Shown in pieces: positions 44,684 to 53,656 of a stretch of DNA of 64,000 nucleotides. The notes under the pieces were generated by a model. That model was not told the DNA's origin. It ran no database searches and saw only the letters and a program-made list of their open reading frames with translations. Origin of the DNA: Bacillota bacterium (GTDB taxonomy: Bacteria > Bacillota > Clostridia > Lachnospirales > Lachnospiraceae); assembly GCA_023421505.1 (NCBI GenBank), contig JAEZTJ010000093.1, positions 124,001-188,000 of the forward strand. Direction: 5' to 3'. Numbering within the stretch: position 1 is the stretch's first letter; each line of letters opens with the position of its first letter. A program made the position numbers and the translations under genes.

Positions 44684-45862
44684 TTAAATAGCTATATTTC
44701 GGTTAATTACTTCAAAGCACATTCTGCCGTTATGATAGGGACATTTCCAAGGTCCTACAATCTCCTTGGTCGTAATCGGAGTACCGTCCTGATTTAACTC
44801 ATTAAACCACTCGGAGCCTGCTCTGTGGTCAATCATATATTCCTTAATATAATCCCATATCTTACCTACCATTTCCAAATAGTCTTTTCTGGATCCATCC
44901 TTCTCATAACCATTCAAGAAGCCAAGCATCGCTTCTGCCTGAACCCACCAAACCTTCTTTGTATCAACCTTTCCATCCTCGCATTCATTCAATAAGGAGG
45001 CTTCATCTCGTGCCACCTCAAAGATATGAGCTGCAAGGTCTTTGGTGATCGGATAAATCTTATTCTCATATTTCTTGCTGCCAAGAACCTCGACACCTCT
45101 GTCTATCAGCCATGAGGCTTCAATATCGTGTCCGTAGGAATTTAATTCAATTAAGCTGTTCCAGTTTTTATCAAAGAAGACTTCTAATCTCCTTTTCTTT
45201 GGATTATATACCTTATCTGCAAAGGTATCTAACATTTCTTCCATTAATGCAGCGATTTTAGGATTGTTATCTACCCGGTAAAGTTCTGTATAAGCTTCAA
45301 ACACATGTAATAGGGTATTCATTGTTCTTCCAGCCATCACACCATTTTCAGATAATTTCTCATTAGAAGCAGGTGTAAAGTTACGGTCAAAGGCCTCTAG
45401 ATATCCCCCCTCGTCCTTGCAGACTGTTTCTACCTTATCAACAATTGCATAAGCAAGCTTAAGCGCCTCCTGATCCTTTGAAGCTCCATAATAGGAGGCA
45501 AGCGCATAGATAGCAAAGGCCTGATTGTAAGTATGCTTTGTATCATCTCTTGGTTTTCCGTCATAGGTTACAGACCAGAATACTCCGCCATTTTCTGTAT
45601 CATAGAATGCATTTTTAAGGAATTCATAGGCATGTCTGGCGTTTTCAAGACAGGTCTTATCCTGTATTGTCAGATAAGCATTGGAAAAGAACCACAAGAT
45701 CCTGCTGTTTAATATACAGCCCTTATCTGCCTTCTGATACAGCTTCAAATCATAATCCAGCTCTCCGTAAAAGCCGCCGAAGCTTTCATCCTTTAGATTA
45801 CCCCAAAATGGAATAATGTCACTAATTAAATGCTCTTTAATTTCATTCACCCTCATTTTCAA
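44684..45862 (-). CDS. Cellobiose 2-epimerase (mannobiose 2-epimerase activity)
   Basis: A 392-residue (alpha/alpha)6-barrel enzyme of the N-acylglucosamine 2-epimerase superfamily that interconverts the reducing-end glucose and mannose of beta-1,4-disaccharides. It is very similar to the Ruminococcus albus enzyme: DIIPFWGNLKDESFGGFYG, KGCILNSRILWFFSNAY, KHTYNQAFAIYAL, NSYGHDIEASWLIDRG, KVWWVQAEAMLGF and the C-terminal GPWKCPYHNGRMCFEVI. The conserved His of TYNQ- and GHD-flanking segments are the catalytic bases in the family. Second gene of manA-epimerase-GH130, 99 bp after manA. Confidence 0.94.
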   Translation of the reverse strand: MKMRVNEIKEHLISDIIPFWGNLKDESFGGFYGELDYDLKLYQKADKGCILNSRILWFFSNAYLTIQDKTCLENARHAYEFLKNAFYDTENGGVFWSVTYDGKPRDDTKHTYNQAFAIYALASYYGASKDQEALKLAYAIVDKVETVCKDEGGYLEAFDRNFTPASNEKLSENGVMAGRTMNTLLHVFEAYTELYRVDNNPKIAALMEEMLDTFADKVYNPKKRRLEVFFDKNWNSLIELNSYGHDIEASWLIDRGVEVLGSKKYENKIYPITKDLAAHIFEVARDEASLLNECEDGKVDTKKVWWVQAEAMLGFLNGYEKDGSRKDYLEMVGKIWDYIKEYMIDHRAGSEWFNELNQDGTPITTKEIVGPWKCPYHNGRMCFEVINRNIAI

Positions 45863-45961
45863 AGCCTCCCCAAATATTTATTCATTATAATTAATTTAAT
45901 TATTACCAGTACCTATCATTTCAGAGGTTATAATACATTACTATTATCTTTTCTATATTAA

Positions 45962-46897
45962 TCAATGTAAATACGAAATCATTAATTCCATATTACCTCT
46001 TAGCTGATATTTACCGTAGCCGTAAGGCAGGATAAAACAATCCCCTTTTTTAATCGGGTTATCATCTATGCTTCCACTTCCTTCAAGCACGCTAAAGGTC
46101 TGAAACCCTTTATCTTGGAGAAATTCGGCCTCCTTGTGAAGCTCCAGCTTAATCACTGTATAATAACCGCAGCTAATCAGTTCCTTTAAGTTATAAGCTT
46201 CCTTTTCTATCACCTTCTGACCTGCTTTCACATCAATGTGAGGGCAGTTAATAACTGCAATGCTCTTATCTATATGTAATTCTCTTGGTTTTCCGTTATC
46301 CAGCCGGTCATAATCATACAGACGATAGGTGATATCACTATTTTGCTGTGTTTCAAGAATCAGAGTTCCTTTCTTGATCGCATGAACAGTTCCCGGTTCA
46401 ATCTGAAAGAAGTCTCCCTTCTTAATCTTTCTTACACTGATTAACTCACTCCATCTGTTATTATGAATCATGTCGATCAGTTCCTGCTTGTCCTTTGCGT
46501 TATGTCCAATTACAATCTCTGCATCCTCTTCGCAGTCTAAAATATACCAGCATTCCGTTTTACCAAGTGATCCATTTTCATGCACTCTTGCATATTCATC
46601 ATCCGGGTGCACTTGGATGCTTAAATCCGCTTTTGCATCAATGATTTTAACTAACAGAGGGAATACCTCGCCCTCTGTTCCTCCGAATACCTCTCGATGC
46701 TGCTCCCATAGCGAGCTTAAGGTTTTCCCTTTATATATTCCATTACTGATTACACAATCCCCATTCTTATGAGCACTGATTGCCCAGCACTCACCGGTAT
46801 GATCGCTTGGTATTAAAAATCCAAATTCCGTACTAAGCTTTCTGCCGCCCCAGATCATAGACTTAAACACAGGTTCTAAGAAAATAATATCCTTCAT
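45962..46897 (-). CDS. manA: Mannose-6-phosphate isomerase, class I
   Basis: A 311-residue cupin-fold zinc enzyme converting mannose-6-phosphate to fructose-6-phosphate. Zinc-binding residues are seen in IQVHPDDEYA, KTECWYIL and the EPGTVHAI His; the signature ETQQNSDITYRLYDYDR follows. The short length is typical of Firmicute ManA. It joins the mannose-1-phosphate made by GH130 enzymes to glycolysis through a phosphomannomutase encoded elsewhere. First gene of the operon, with a well-defined promoter and operator. Confidence 0.95.
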   Translation of the reverse strand: MKDIIFLEPVFKSMIWGGRKLSTEFGFLIPSDHTGECWAISAHKNGDCVISNGIYKGKTLSSLWEQHREVFGGTEGEVFPLLVKIIDAKADLSIQVHPDDEYARVHENGSLGKTECWYILDCEEDAEIVIGHNAKDKQELIDMIHNNRWSELISVRKIKKGDFFQIEPGTVHAIKKGTLILETQQNSDITYRLYDYDRLDNGKPRELHIDKSIAVINCPHIDVKAGQKVIEKEAYNLKELISCGYYTVIKLELHKEAEFLQDKGFQTFSVLEGSGSIDDNPIKKGDCFILPYGYGKYQLRGNMELMISYLH

Positions 46898-46940
46898 AAA
46901 AAATAACTCCTTTTCAATAAATTAATGCATTCAGGAATTT

Positions 46941-46990
46941 AAGTTATCGTTAACTTTTTTTATTCTAAAATATTCCTGCTATTTTGTCAA
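46941..46990 (-). promoter_or_regulatory. manA operon promoter with LacI-type operator
   Basis: Minus-strand TTGACA (46990-46985), 17 bp, TAGAAT (46967-46962). Just downstream, over the expected start point, lies AAGTTATCGTTAACTT (46941-46956), a near-palindrome with the central CG typical of LacI-family operators. The LacI gene immediately upstream is the obvious candidate to bind it. Confidence 0.8.
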
Positions 46991-47073
46991 TCCTGTCCAT
47001 TATATGATTTTATAATAACATCATTATATTTATACTAAAACGAACATAACATAACATTTTATAACATAACATT

Positions 47074-48084
47074 TTATAACATACCCGGCGCTGCCGCAGA
47101 ATCTCTCAGTATAATGCGCCCACTGATAATTTTTCTGCCGTAGTCATTCGTCTGGCGCTTTATTCTTTTCACAATAGAATTCACTGCCGCCTCCGACATG
47201 GCCTCGACATTCACCTCTACCGTCGTAATTGCAGGGATACTGATTGCTGCATAGATATGATTATCATACCCAACTACTGATATATCCTCGGGTACCCGGT
47301 AACCGGATCTTTTTAATTTTTTGATAAAGCTATATGCGATCTCATCACAGTTACACACAAAGGCTGTAGGCATATTCGAAGGAAGTACGAAATTTAAGAA
47401 TTTCCCGCTAGCATCCCTATCCTTTATAATCCAGTCCTCTTCATAAGTCAGCTGCTGCAAAAGCAGTGCCTTATAATAACCGATATACCTGTCCATGATG
47501 CTGGTGGTTGCATTGCGGTTTCCCACGAAACCGATCTTCTTATGTCCCAGCGAGATTAAGTAATTCGTCAGTTCAAAAGCTCCATAGAAGCTGTCACTGA
47601 CTATGGTGTCTACTTGAAAATGATCGTCACTAAAATCCAAAAATATATAGGGAATTCCCGCTGCTTCGATATTTTCAATATAATTCCTACTCATCTGACC
47701 TAATATTATAATCCCATCCACCTTATTATTCTGCAGTACAAGCGGCAATACACCTCCCTCCTCACTAGCCTCAGCTACTACCTCCAGTAGTGCAAAATAG
47801 TTAAGCAGCATAAGGTCTTTATTCATAGCCTGATACATTTTTGAATAAAATGCATTGTCATGCATGAATCTTTCTGCAACCAGTATACCGATATTATAAT
47901 TCACTCCTTCTTTCATGCTTTTTCCCATTGAATTATAACGATAACCCATCTCAGTTGCTTTTAGTTTGATCATATCTCTAACATTGTTGCTGACTCCTTC
48001 TCTGTCAGAAAGCGCCTTTGATACGGTAACAGTACTTACTCCAAGCTGTTTTGCGATATCCTTCATTGTAATTGTCTTTCCCAT
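47074..48084 (-). CDS. LacI-family regulator of the manA operon
   Basis: A 336-residue regulator with N-terminal helix-turn-helix (TMKDIAKQLGVSTVTVSKAL, residues about 6-25) and a sugar-binding effector domain (GILVAERFMHDN, VDGIIILGQMSRNYI, FVCNCDEIAYSFI, VVGYDNHIYAA). It lies upstream of manA on the same strand, and a CG-centred operator sits over the manA start point. A mannose- or mannobiose-related inducer is likely by context. TTG/GTG starts need not be invoked: ATG 48084 has a GGATTAGG site nearby. Confidence 0.92.
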   Translation of the reverse strand: MGKTITMKDIAKQLGVSTVTVSKALSDREGVSNNVRDMIKLKATEMGYRYNSMGKSMKEGVNYNIGILVAERFMHDNAFYSKMYQAMNKDLMLLNYFALLEVVAEASEEGGVLPLVLQNNKVDGIIILGQMSRNYIENIEAAGIPYIFLDFSDDHFQVDTIVSDSFYGAFELTNYLISLGHKKIGFVGNRNATTSIMDRYIGYYKALLLQQLTYEEDWIIKDRDASGKFLNFVLPSNMPTAFVCNCDEIAYSFIKKLKRSGYRVPEDISVVGYDNHIYAAISIPAITTVEVNVEAMSEAAVNSIVKRIKRQTNDYGRKIISGRIILRDSAAAPGML

Positions 48085-48560
48085 ATCCTAATCCTTCCAC
48101 TCATAAATTTGCATTAAGTAATTTGAATACATTCAATTAAAATTAGAGTGCCCTAAGTACATTACAAGCAAAACTAAGCAATATATAAACTACATAATAC
48201 TTTTATATCTTGCTATTATAGCAGTAATGTTTACAAAATACTTTTGACAACTTAATTGAAAAATTATATATCCTTAAGTATTTTTATGGTTAGTTTCCAC
48301 TAATTCTCATTATACATTATGCAGACTTACAATGTAATCCGGAATTTTTATAGTTAATATAGGTAATTATTAGTAAAAAAATGTGACAATCCGTATACTA
48401 TTCTCATACAGACGTCACATCCTATTTTAGTTATTTTAATAACAGCTTAATTTTATATTTTACCAATCCAACTAACATGCCTACCCTTTAAATTAGTTAC
48501 GATTTTGGTTTCCATCGGTATCGCGTTTGCATAAATGCTGATCGAACTTCTTATTATCAA
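48085..48560. other. 476-bp intergenic region
   Basis: Apart from the chemoreceptor terminator at 48381-48420 I see no gene, repeat or RNA element. The right end of the promoter for the LacI gene should lie in 48085-48250, but no strong -35/-10 pair stands out on the minus strand. Confidence 0.4.
48381..48420 (-). terminator. Terminator after the chemoreceptor gene
   Basis: On the minus strand ATGTGAC (48420-48414) pairs with GTCACAT (48387-48381); an inner TGTAT/ATACG pairing extends it. A run of seven T follows directly. It is 140 bp after the chemoreceptor stop codon. Confidence 0.7.
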
Positions 48561-50072
48561 TTAAAATTTACTAATCAAGTCTATACAAAGTACATAGGTC
48601 TGACCCTCATTCCCCTGATAGGAGCAAGAAAGTGTCCTGCAAAGTCCTCCAGTAGCTGTCGAGATATATTCTAGGGAGGTATACCAGGTATCTTTCTTAA
48701 GGATAGCCTGACGGAAGTATTTTTTGTCTCCGTAATAATCTCCCGGCATGGCAGGCTTAAAATTCTCATCCTGTTCAATCATAATTTGGGGGTTTAGGAC
48801 GGTATGGCTTAATTGACTGCCGCTACCGTCGATCACATATAAGCATTCAAAGTCCCCCTGATCCTTAATCGCAGCCTCAAGTATTTTATCTACCTCGCTT
48901 GTTTCAGAGCTCTTCTTAAGCTTTTCAAAAAGATTATTTAAAAACGCCTGATCTATTGTATCAAAACCATTATTGATGGCAACTGCTTTATTGCTTTGAT
49001 TTTGTAAACGATATTTATCCATTACCCTTCTTAAGCTCGAGGAGAGGTCCATCAGGTTAGAAGCAACTGCATAATTCTCCTGTGCATAAGCTGCGTTATT
49101 TTGAACTACCCCTGATATCTCAGTAATAATAGTAGAGGTGTTTTTTAAGCTTTCTGCCTGAACCTCAGATACCTCAGCAATATTACTGCAAAGCTTTGAT
49201 ACACGCTCAATAGAGGTATTGATGCTCTGAAAGCTCTCCGAGGTTTTATTTGCAATCTGAACACTGTCTTTTGCCGTTTTTATACTGTGTCCAATTAGCT
49301 CCGTAGTACGGCTTACCGCATCCGCACTTTTCTTGGCAAGCTCACCCACTTCACTGGCAACTACACAAAAGCCTCTTCCTGCTTCACCGGCGCGGGCTGC
49401 TTCAATGGAAGCATTTAAGGCCAAAAGCTTGGTCTGCGCGGCCAAGCCACTGATGATTGTAATAATACCAGAGATATCCTCGGAAGAATCCTGTACCTTT
49501 TGAATGGACTCCATCATTTGCTCCATATATTGACCTCCGACCTCTGCCTCATTATGGATATCGTTAACACTTTTTGAAACCTTTTTTGCATTCTTGGCAT
49601 TGTTCGTGGTCTGCTCTGTTATGTGATAGATTGTATCTGTAAGTTCATTTATTAAATTTGCCTGATCTGTTGCATTTGCCGCAATTTGGGAGGCACCTCC
49701 CTCTACCTGTTTGCTGAGTTTATCTACTTCATCGGATAATAGATTGATTTCTTCAAAGGATTTGTTTAAAGAACCTCTGATCTTATGAAGAGCGTTCTTA
49801 ATCGGTATAAAGTCGCCATGATAAATGACGTCCTTTGTAAAGGTTACTGCCATATTACCAGCTGATAAATGAGAAAGAATATGAGCTATCTCATTAATAT
49901 ACCCATTAAAGGTCAAGCTGATTTGTTGAATATCCCCGGCTAAAGCCCCCAGAACAGAATAGTCAGTTGTGGCAATAGTAGTATCTAGATTACCCAAAAC
50001 TAATTGATGTGTACTGTTTATAATGTTCTCTGCTTCCGTCCTTATTTTCCTAATCTCCTGCTGTCTCCTCAT
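48561..50072 (-). CDS. Soluble methyl-accepting chemotaxis protein with C-terminal sensor domain
   Basis: A 503-residue chemoreceptor with no membrane helix. The start is ATG 50072, with AAGGAG 7 nt upstream. Residues about 1-110 are helical and HAMP-like; the signalling coiled coil spans about 115-370 with the tip LAAQTKLLALNASIEAARAGEAGRG. Unusually, a folded domain (about 385-503; FECLYVIDGSGSQL, PGDYYGDKKYFRQAIL, WYTSLEYISTATGGLCRTLS) follows the signalling helices. It resembles the membrane-distal part of Cache/PDC sensors but lies at the C-terminus and in the cytoplasm. It probably reports an internal metabolite or redox state to CheA. Confidence 0.88.
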   Translation of the reverse strand: MRRQQEIRKIRTEAENIINSTHQLVLGNLDTTIATTDYSVLGALAGDIQQISLTFNGYINEIAHILSHLSAGNMAVTFTKDVIYHGDFIPIKNALHKIRGSLNKSFEEINLLSDEVDKLSKQVEGGASQIAANATDQANLINELTDTIYHITEQTTNNAKNAKKVSKSVNDIHNEAEVGGQYMEQMMESIQKVQDSSEDISGIITIISGLAAQTKLLALNASIEAARAGEAGRGFCVVASEVGELAKKSADAVSRTTELIGHSIKTAKDSVQIANKTSESFQSINTSIERVSKLCSNIAEVSEVQAESLKNTSTIITEISGVVQNNAAYAQENYAVASNLMDLSSSLRRVMDKYRLQNQSNKAVAINNGFDTIDQAFLNNLFEKLKKSSETSEVDKILEAAIKDQGDFECLYVIDGSGSQLSHTVLNPQIMIEQDENFKPAMPGDYYGDKKYFRQAILKKDTWYTSLEYISTATGGLCRTLSCSYQGNEGQTYVLCIDLISKF

Positions 50073-50133
50073 AAAATTCTCCTTTTTGTAGTAAATTATG
50101 ATGAAAGATGACACGACACCTTTGTCATACGCA

Positions 50134-50168
50134 AAAAAGCAGCGGGTACTATAGCCTCGCTGCTTTTT
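50134..50168 (-). terminator. Terminator after ridA
   Basis: AAAAAGCAGCG (50134-50144) pairs with CGCTGCTTTTT (50158-50168). On the minus strand the stem ends in TTTTTTG. It lies 100 bp downstream of ridA and upstream of the chemoreceptor gene. Confidence 0.8.
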
Positions 50169-50269
50169 CATTACTATATATTACTATTTTCCTATTGTCA
50201 ATACATAATAAGAATAATTAGAAAATTTTATAAAAGGGTTACAACTAATGATAATATAAATGATTAGGG

Positions 50270-50647
50270 TTATTCGATAACCGCTGTTATTTCAACCTCA
50301 CAAAGGACATCCTTGGGAAGCTTTTGTGCTGCTACACAGGATCTCGCCGGCTTTCCAGTAAAATAAGCGGCATATACTTCGTTAAATGCTGCAAAATCAT
50401 CCATATTCATAAGAAAACAGGTGGTTTTAATCACGTTTTCAAAGGATACTCCAGCTGCCTCTAAGATTGCAGCGATATTCTTCATTACCTGCGTTGCTTG
50501 AATTTTAATATCTCCCTCGACAATCTGTCCGTTTGCGGGATCAATCGCAATTTGCCCTGAAGCAAATAAAAGGTTGCCATGAACAAGTGCCTGTGAATAA
50601 GGTCCAATTGCAGCTGGAGCTTTATCGGTTTGAATTACTTTAAACAT
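50270..50647 (-). CDS. ridA: RidA family enamine/imine deaminase
   Basis: A 125-residue trimeric-type protein that hydrolyses reactive 2-aminoacrylate and related enamines. Signatures: AIGPYSQALVHGNLLFASGQ (residues about 13-32), the substrate carboxylate-binding Arg in PARSCVAAQKLP, and the C-terminal EVEITAVI. Length is standard. A GGAGG precedes the ATG at 50647. It is monocistronic with its own terminator. Confidence 0.94.
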   Translation of the reverse strand: MFKVIQTDKAPAAIGPYSQALVHGNLLFASGQIAIDPANGQIVEGDIKIQATQVMKNIAAILEAAGVSFENVIKTTCFLMNMDDFAAFNEVYAAYFTGKPARSCVAAQKLPKDVLCEVEITAVIE

Positions 50648-50744
50648 ATATTTTCCTCCGGTCCTTCATTTTTCCTTTCATTATAATAATTTTCCATTCT
50701 TATTTCAAGACCTTAGAAAAGATTAAATCAGAATGCTGCTCTCT

Positions 50745-51395
50745 TTAATTTACGTTCCAGATATCCGTGCTTCTGTTTAAAAGTACAAAATCTTCATATC
50801 CGGGAGAAACCTCCTCCAATTGATTGATTAGTTTTACCCAATACCTTTTATTTACCCCGTCTGTCGAATATTCATCCCAATACTCTACCTTAACTCCGGT
50901 ATCGCTTACACCATTTACGCAGGATTTTGCAATTTCCTTATATAAGCTTACCAGTTTCTGAAACTCTTCAAAGCCTTCTTTCTGTACCTCTGTTAGAGGT
51001 TCTAAATCTTCCTCCGAAAGAGAAGTATATATTTTTTCAAAATACTTTGCCAGCTTTGTACTGGTTGAAATTGCTTTGTCAATTTGATTCCTCTTTATTT
51101 TACCAAGTCTTACCCCCGTCTCAAATAATTCACTTTCTCTTTCCATCATACCCTTTGAGTTTCGGTAAAGTACGGTTGCTTGTTCTTTAGATACTGTCTG
51201 ATATTCTATTACCTCTGTCAGTGTTCTCTCTAACGTATTGATATTTGATACCAGTATACATACCTGTCCGGACAGAATATCGGATAGATATACCTCGTAC
51301 TCACTTTTATCCTGATGTATATTCCATAGTAATAGGACCATTGCGATCAACACTAACGTGATTGTTGCCAGAAAGGCTGTCTTGATTTTATTCAA
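50745..51395 (-). CDS. Membrane-anchored helical protein of unknown function
   Basis: A 216-residue protein with one N-terminal membrane helix (residues about 6-25) and a mostly helical extracytoplasmic part. I recognise no family. It resembles in size and layout the two-TM protein encoded at 52908-53573 (a helical external region of about 150 residues), which suggests both belong to the exopolysaccharide group here. It follows the sugar transferase gene by 119 bp on the same strand. Confidence 0.6.
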   Translation of the reverse strand: MNKIKTAFLATITLVLIAMVLLLWNIHQDKSEYEVYLSDILSGQVCILVSNINTLERTLTEVIEYQTVSKEQATVLYRNSKGMMERESELFETGVRLGKIKRNQIDKAISTSTKLAKYFEKIYTSLSEEDLEPLTEVQKEGFEEFQKLVSLYKEIAKSCVNGVSDTGVKVEYWDEYSTDGVNKRYWVKLINQLEEVSPGYEDFVLLNRSTDIWNVN

Positions 51396-51514
51396 AAGCT
51401 TACTCTCCCTGCTCTCAATTTATTTATATAAAATTATGCAGGCTTTTTAAAAATAGTACAACCTTTCGTAAAACTAATTACGATACTCATGTGTTTATGA
51501 GGAATGATAAAGCT

Positions 51515-52939
51515 TCACCTGGAGCCTCTTCGAAAAAGTACTACTCCAATTGTTTTAAATAAAATTTTAACATCCATTTTAAAGGACCAGTTATCAATGT
51601 ATTCTAAGTCTAATTTGACTACATCCTCAAAATCCGTGATATTATTTCTGCCGCTGACCTGCCATAGGCCTGTAATGCCTGCTTTTAATGTTAGTCTTCT
51701 TTTATGCCGACTTTCATAATGAATAAATTCTGCCTCTGTCGGAGGTCTCGTTCCCACAAGACTCATGTCACCCTTTAAGACATTGAAAAACTGCGGGAAT
51801 TCATCTAGACTTGTTTTCCTTAAAAATTTTCCCACTCTGGTTACTCTCGGATCGTCCTTCATCTTGAACATAAATCCATTCATTTCATTCCTTGACATAA
51901 GCTCTTGCTTACGTTTCTCTGCATCTGCATACATAGAACGAAATTTATAGATCTTAAATCGTCTGCCGTTCTTTCCTATTCGAACCTGTGAAAAGAAAAT
52001 TGGCCCCGGCGATTCAATTAATATTGCCGGAGCAATGAATACAATTAAAAGCATCGTAATTAGACAGCCGATTAAGCCACCAATTAAATCAATACCCCGT
52101 TTTAATATCATCTGACCTTCATCGAATAGTCTGGTGCTAAAGGTAAGTACATGATAGCCGCTCATTTCTCTTACCACCTTTTCATGTATCTTTAAACCGA
52201 AGGTATTGATACTTAAATCTACCGTGACCCCCATATTTTGAAATTCAAGTATCATATGTTCCAAATCATAATTGATTGTAATATCATTTGGAAGATTGAT
52301 GAAGACCCCATCTAGCACCTCTCTTTTGGCCACCTCGAACAGGTTATCTAAATTTGCTTTTACTACGATACCATCAATTACTTTACCTATTATATCTACA
52401 TCCAGAATACTTAAGTATGTTATCTGATATACCCAGTTATTTTCATTTTTAAAGCGGGCAAGTATCTGCTTCGCCTGATCAAAGGTAGTGATAATCATTA
52501 TTTTCGCGCTGGAAGTGCTCCTCTTATAATAGGATAATAAAAGAATTTTGAAATACTGTCTGGCAACATACATGATCATACTGTTAAGTATGAAAAAGCA
52601 AAAGAAAAAAAGTCTTGAGAAGGCTTCTCCCTCTTGAAAAAGATATAATACTACTGTTACTGTAACCGCCAATAATAGATTAACCTTTACTACAACAAGC
52701 ATCTCTTCTATGAAGCTCCTCCTAAAGATATTGCTGTAGGTATTATACAAATAATATACTGCAACATATAAAGATAAGATCATACTAAATGCAATTCCAT
52801 ATACATTTGAACCAAATAACGATATCGATATTTTTCCAAATCGTATCCAGGTAGTTAGAATAAAGGATAAAATCAGGCAACATACATCAGATAACAGAAG
52901 ATATTTATTAGGCGAATCTTTCTTCGTCAATTCCATCAT
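51515..52939 (-). CDS. Polyprenyl-phosphate sugar-1-phosphate transferase (exopolysaccharide priming)
   Basis: A 474-residue membrane enzyme that moves a sugar-1-phosphate onto undecaprenyl phosphate to begin exopolysaccharide or wall-glycan assembly. Residues about 12-125 hold four membrane helices, about 140-255 a nucleotide-binding-like CoA-type domain, then a further membrane helix (about 275-305) and the bacterial sugar transferase domain: KIYKFRSMYADAE, RKTSLDEFPQFFNVLKGDMSLVGTRPP, and GLWQVSGRNN. Its start overlaps the preceding gene by 32 nt. No glycosyltransferases, flippase or polymerase follow in this window. Confidence 0.92.
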   Translation of the reverse strand: MMELTKKDSPNKYLLLSDVCCLILSFILTTWIRFGKISISLFGSNVYGIAFSMILSLYVAVYYLYNTYSNIFRRSFIEEMLVVVKVNLLLAVTVTVVLYLFQEGEAFSRLFFFCFFILNSMIMYVARQYFKILLLSYYKRSTSSAKIMIITTFDQAKQILARFKNENNWVYQITYLSILDVDIIGKVIDGIVVKANLDNLFEVAKREVLDGVFINLPNDITINYDLEHMILEFQNMGVTVDLSINTFGLKIHEKVVREMSGYHVLTFSTRLFDEGQMILKRGIDLIGGLIGCLITMLLIVFIAPAILIESPGPIFFSQVRIGKNGRRFKIYKFRSMYADAEKRKQELMSRNEMNGFMFKMKDDPRVTRVGKFLRKTSLDEFPQFFNVLKGDMSLVGTRPPTEAEFIHYESRHKRRLTLKAGITGLWQVSGRNNITDFEDVVKLDLEYIDNWSFKMDVKILFKTIGVVLFRRGSR

Positions 52940-53573
52940 AGATCACTTCCTTGCCGAATAATTGATTTTTCTTTGCGATTATGATACTGATCAGGAACAA
53001 GGATAATAAAAGAAGCAGGATAATAATCAGTACATTGGTATGGAGTAGTAGCTGCGGTTTTGCTTGTGGCTTCTTTTCCATATCAAGACCACATAATTCA
53101 TATATCTGTTTTAATAAACAGTCAGCTGCATTTTTACCCTCCAGGGACATATTGGTAACTTCTGCCTCTCCTTCATAAAGAATGATCTCCTGCAGCTCCT
53201 TCAGTTTACTTATCATCTCTTCAGCAGATTTCTTAGAAAGATTAATTCCAGGCTTACTAAAATATTCTTTTAAGGTCCAATAGTATATTGAATTATCTAT
53301 TCTTCCAATATTTATTGATAACTTGAAAACCGAGTATAAAATGGATAAAGTCGTACTTTCTTCTTTACTTAGCTCAGTATTTTCCAATATATCAATTTCA
53401 TTAGAAACAGAAGGTATACTTATTTCTTCATAGCTTTTATGTATTAATTCTCTTGCTACGACAATAAAGACGATTATTAGAATCAATAATCCCATCCTTA
53501 GAACTTTAGGCATAATACATTGTTTGCTCCATAATTTTATCTTAGTGTACAGACCTATATCCAAAATACACAT
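52908..53573 (-). CDS. Two-TM protein of the exopolysaccharide group, unknown family
   Basis: A 221-residue protein with a membrane helix at about 27-43 and another at about 178-200, and a helical region between that should lie outside the cell. This N- and C-terminal helix layout recalls Wzz/CapA-type modulators that activate BY-kinases, but I see no clear Wzz motif or proline-rich second helix, so the family is uncertain. An AAGGTGG lies 6 nt before ATG 53573. It lies between the BY-kinase and the priming transferase and overlaps the latter by 32 nt. Confidence 0.6.
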   Translation of the reverse strand: MCILDIGLYTKIKLWSKQCIMPKVLRMGLLILIIVFIVVARELIHKSYEEISIPSVSNEIDILENTELSKEESTTLSILYSVFKLSINIGRIDNSIYYWTLKEYFSKPGINLSKKSAEEMISKLKELQEIILYEGEAEVTNMSLEGKNAADCLLKQIYELCGLDMEKKPQAKPQLLLHTNVLIIILLLLLSLFLISIIIAKKNQLFGKEVIYDGIDEERFA

Positions 53574-53656
53574 TTTAACCCACCTTCATTACCAAACCAT
53601 ATCATATTATACAGTCACAAAATTTTTTGTTACAACCTTGAAGAAGCTTCTTTTCG

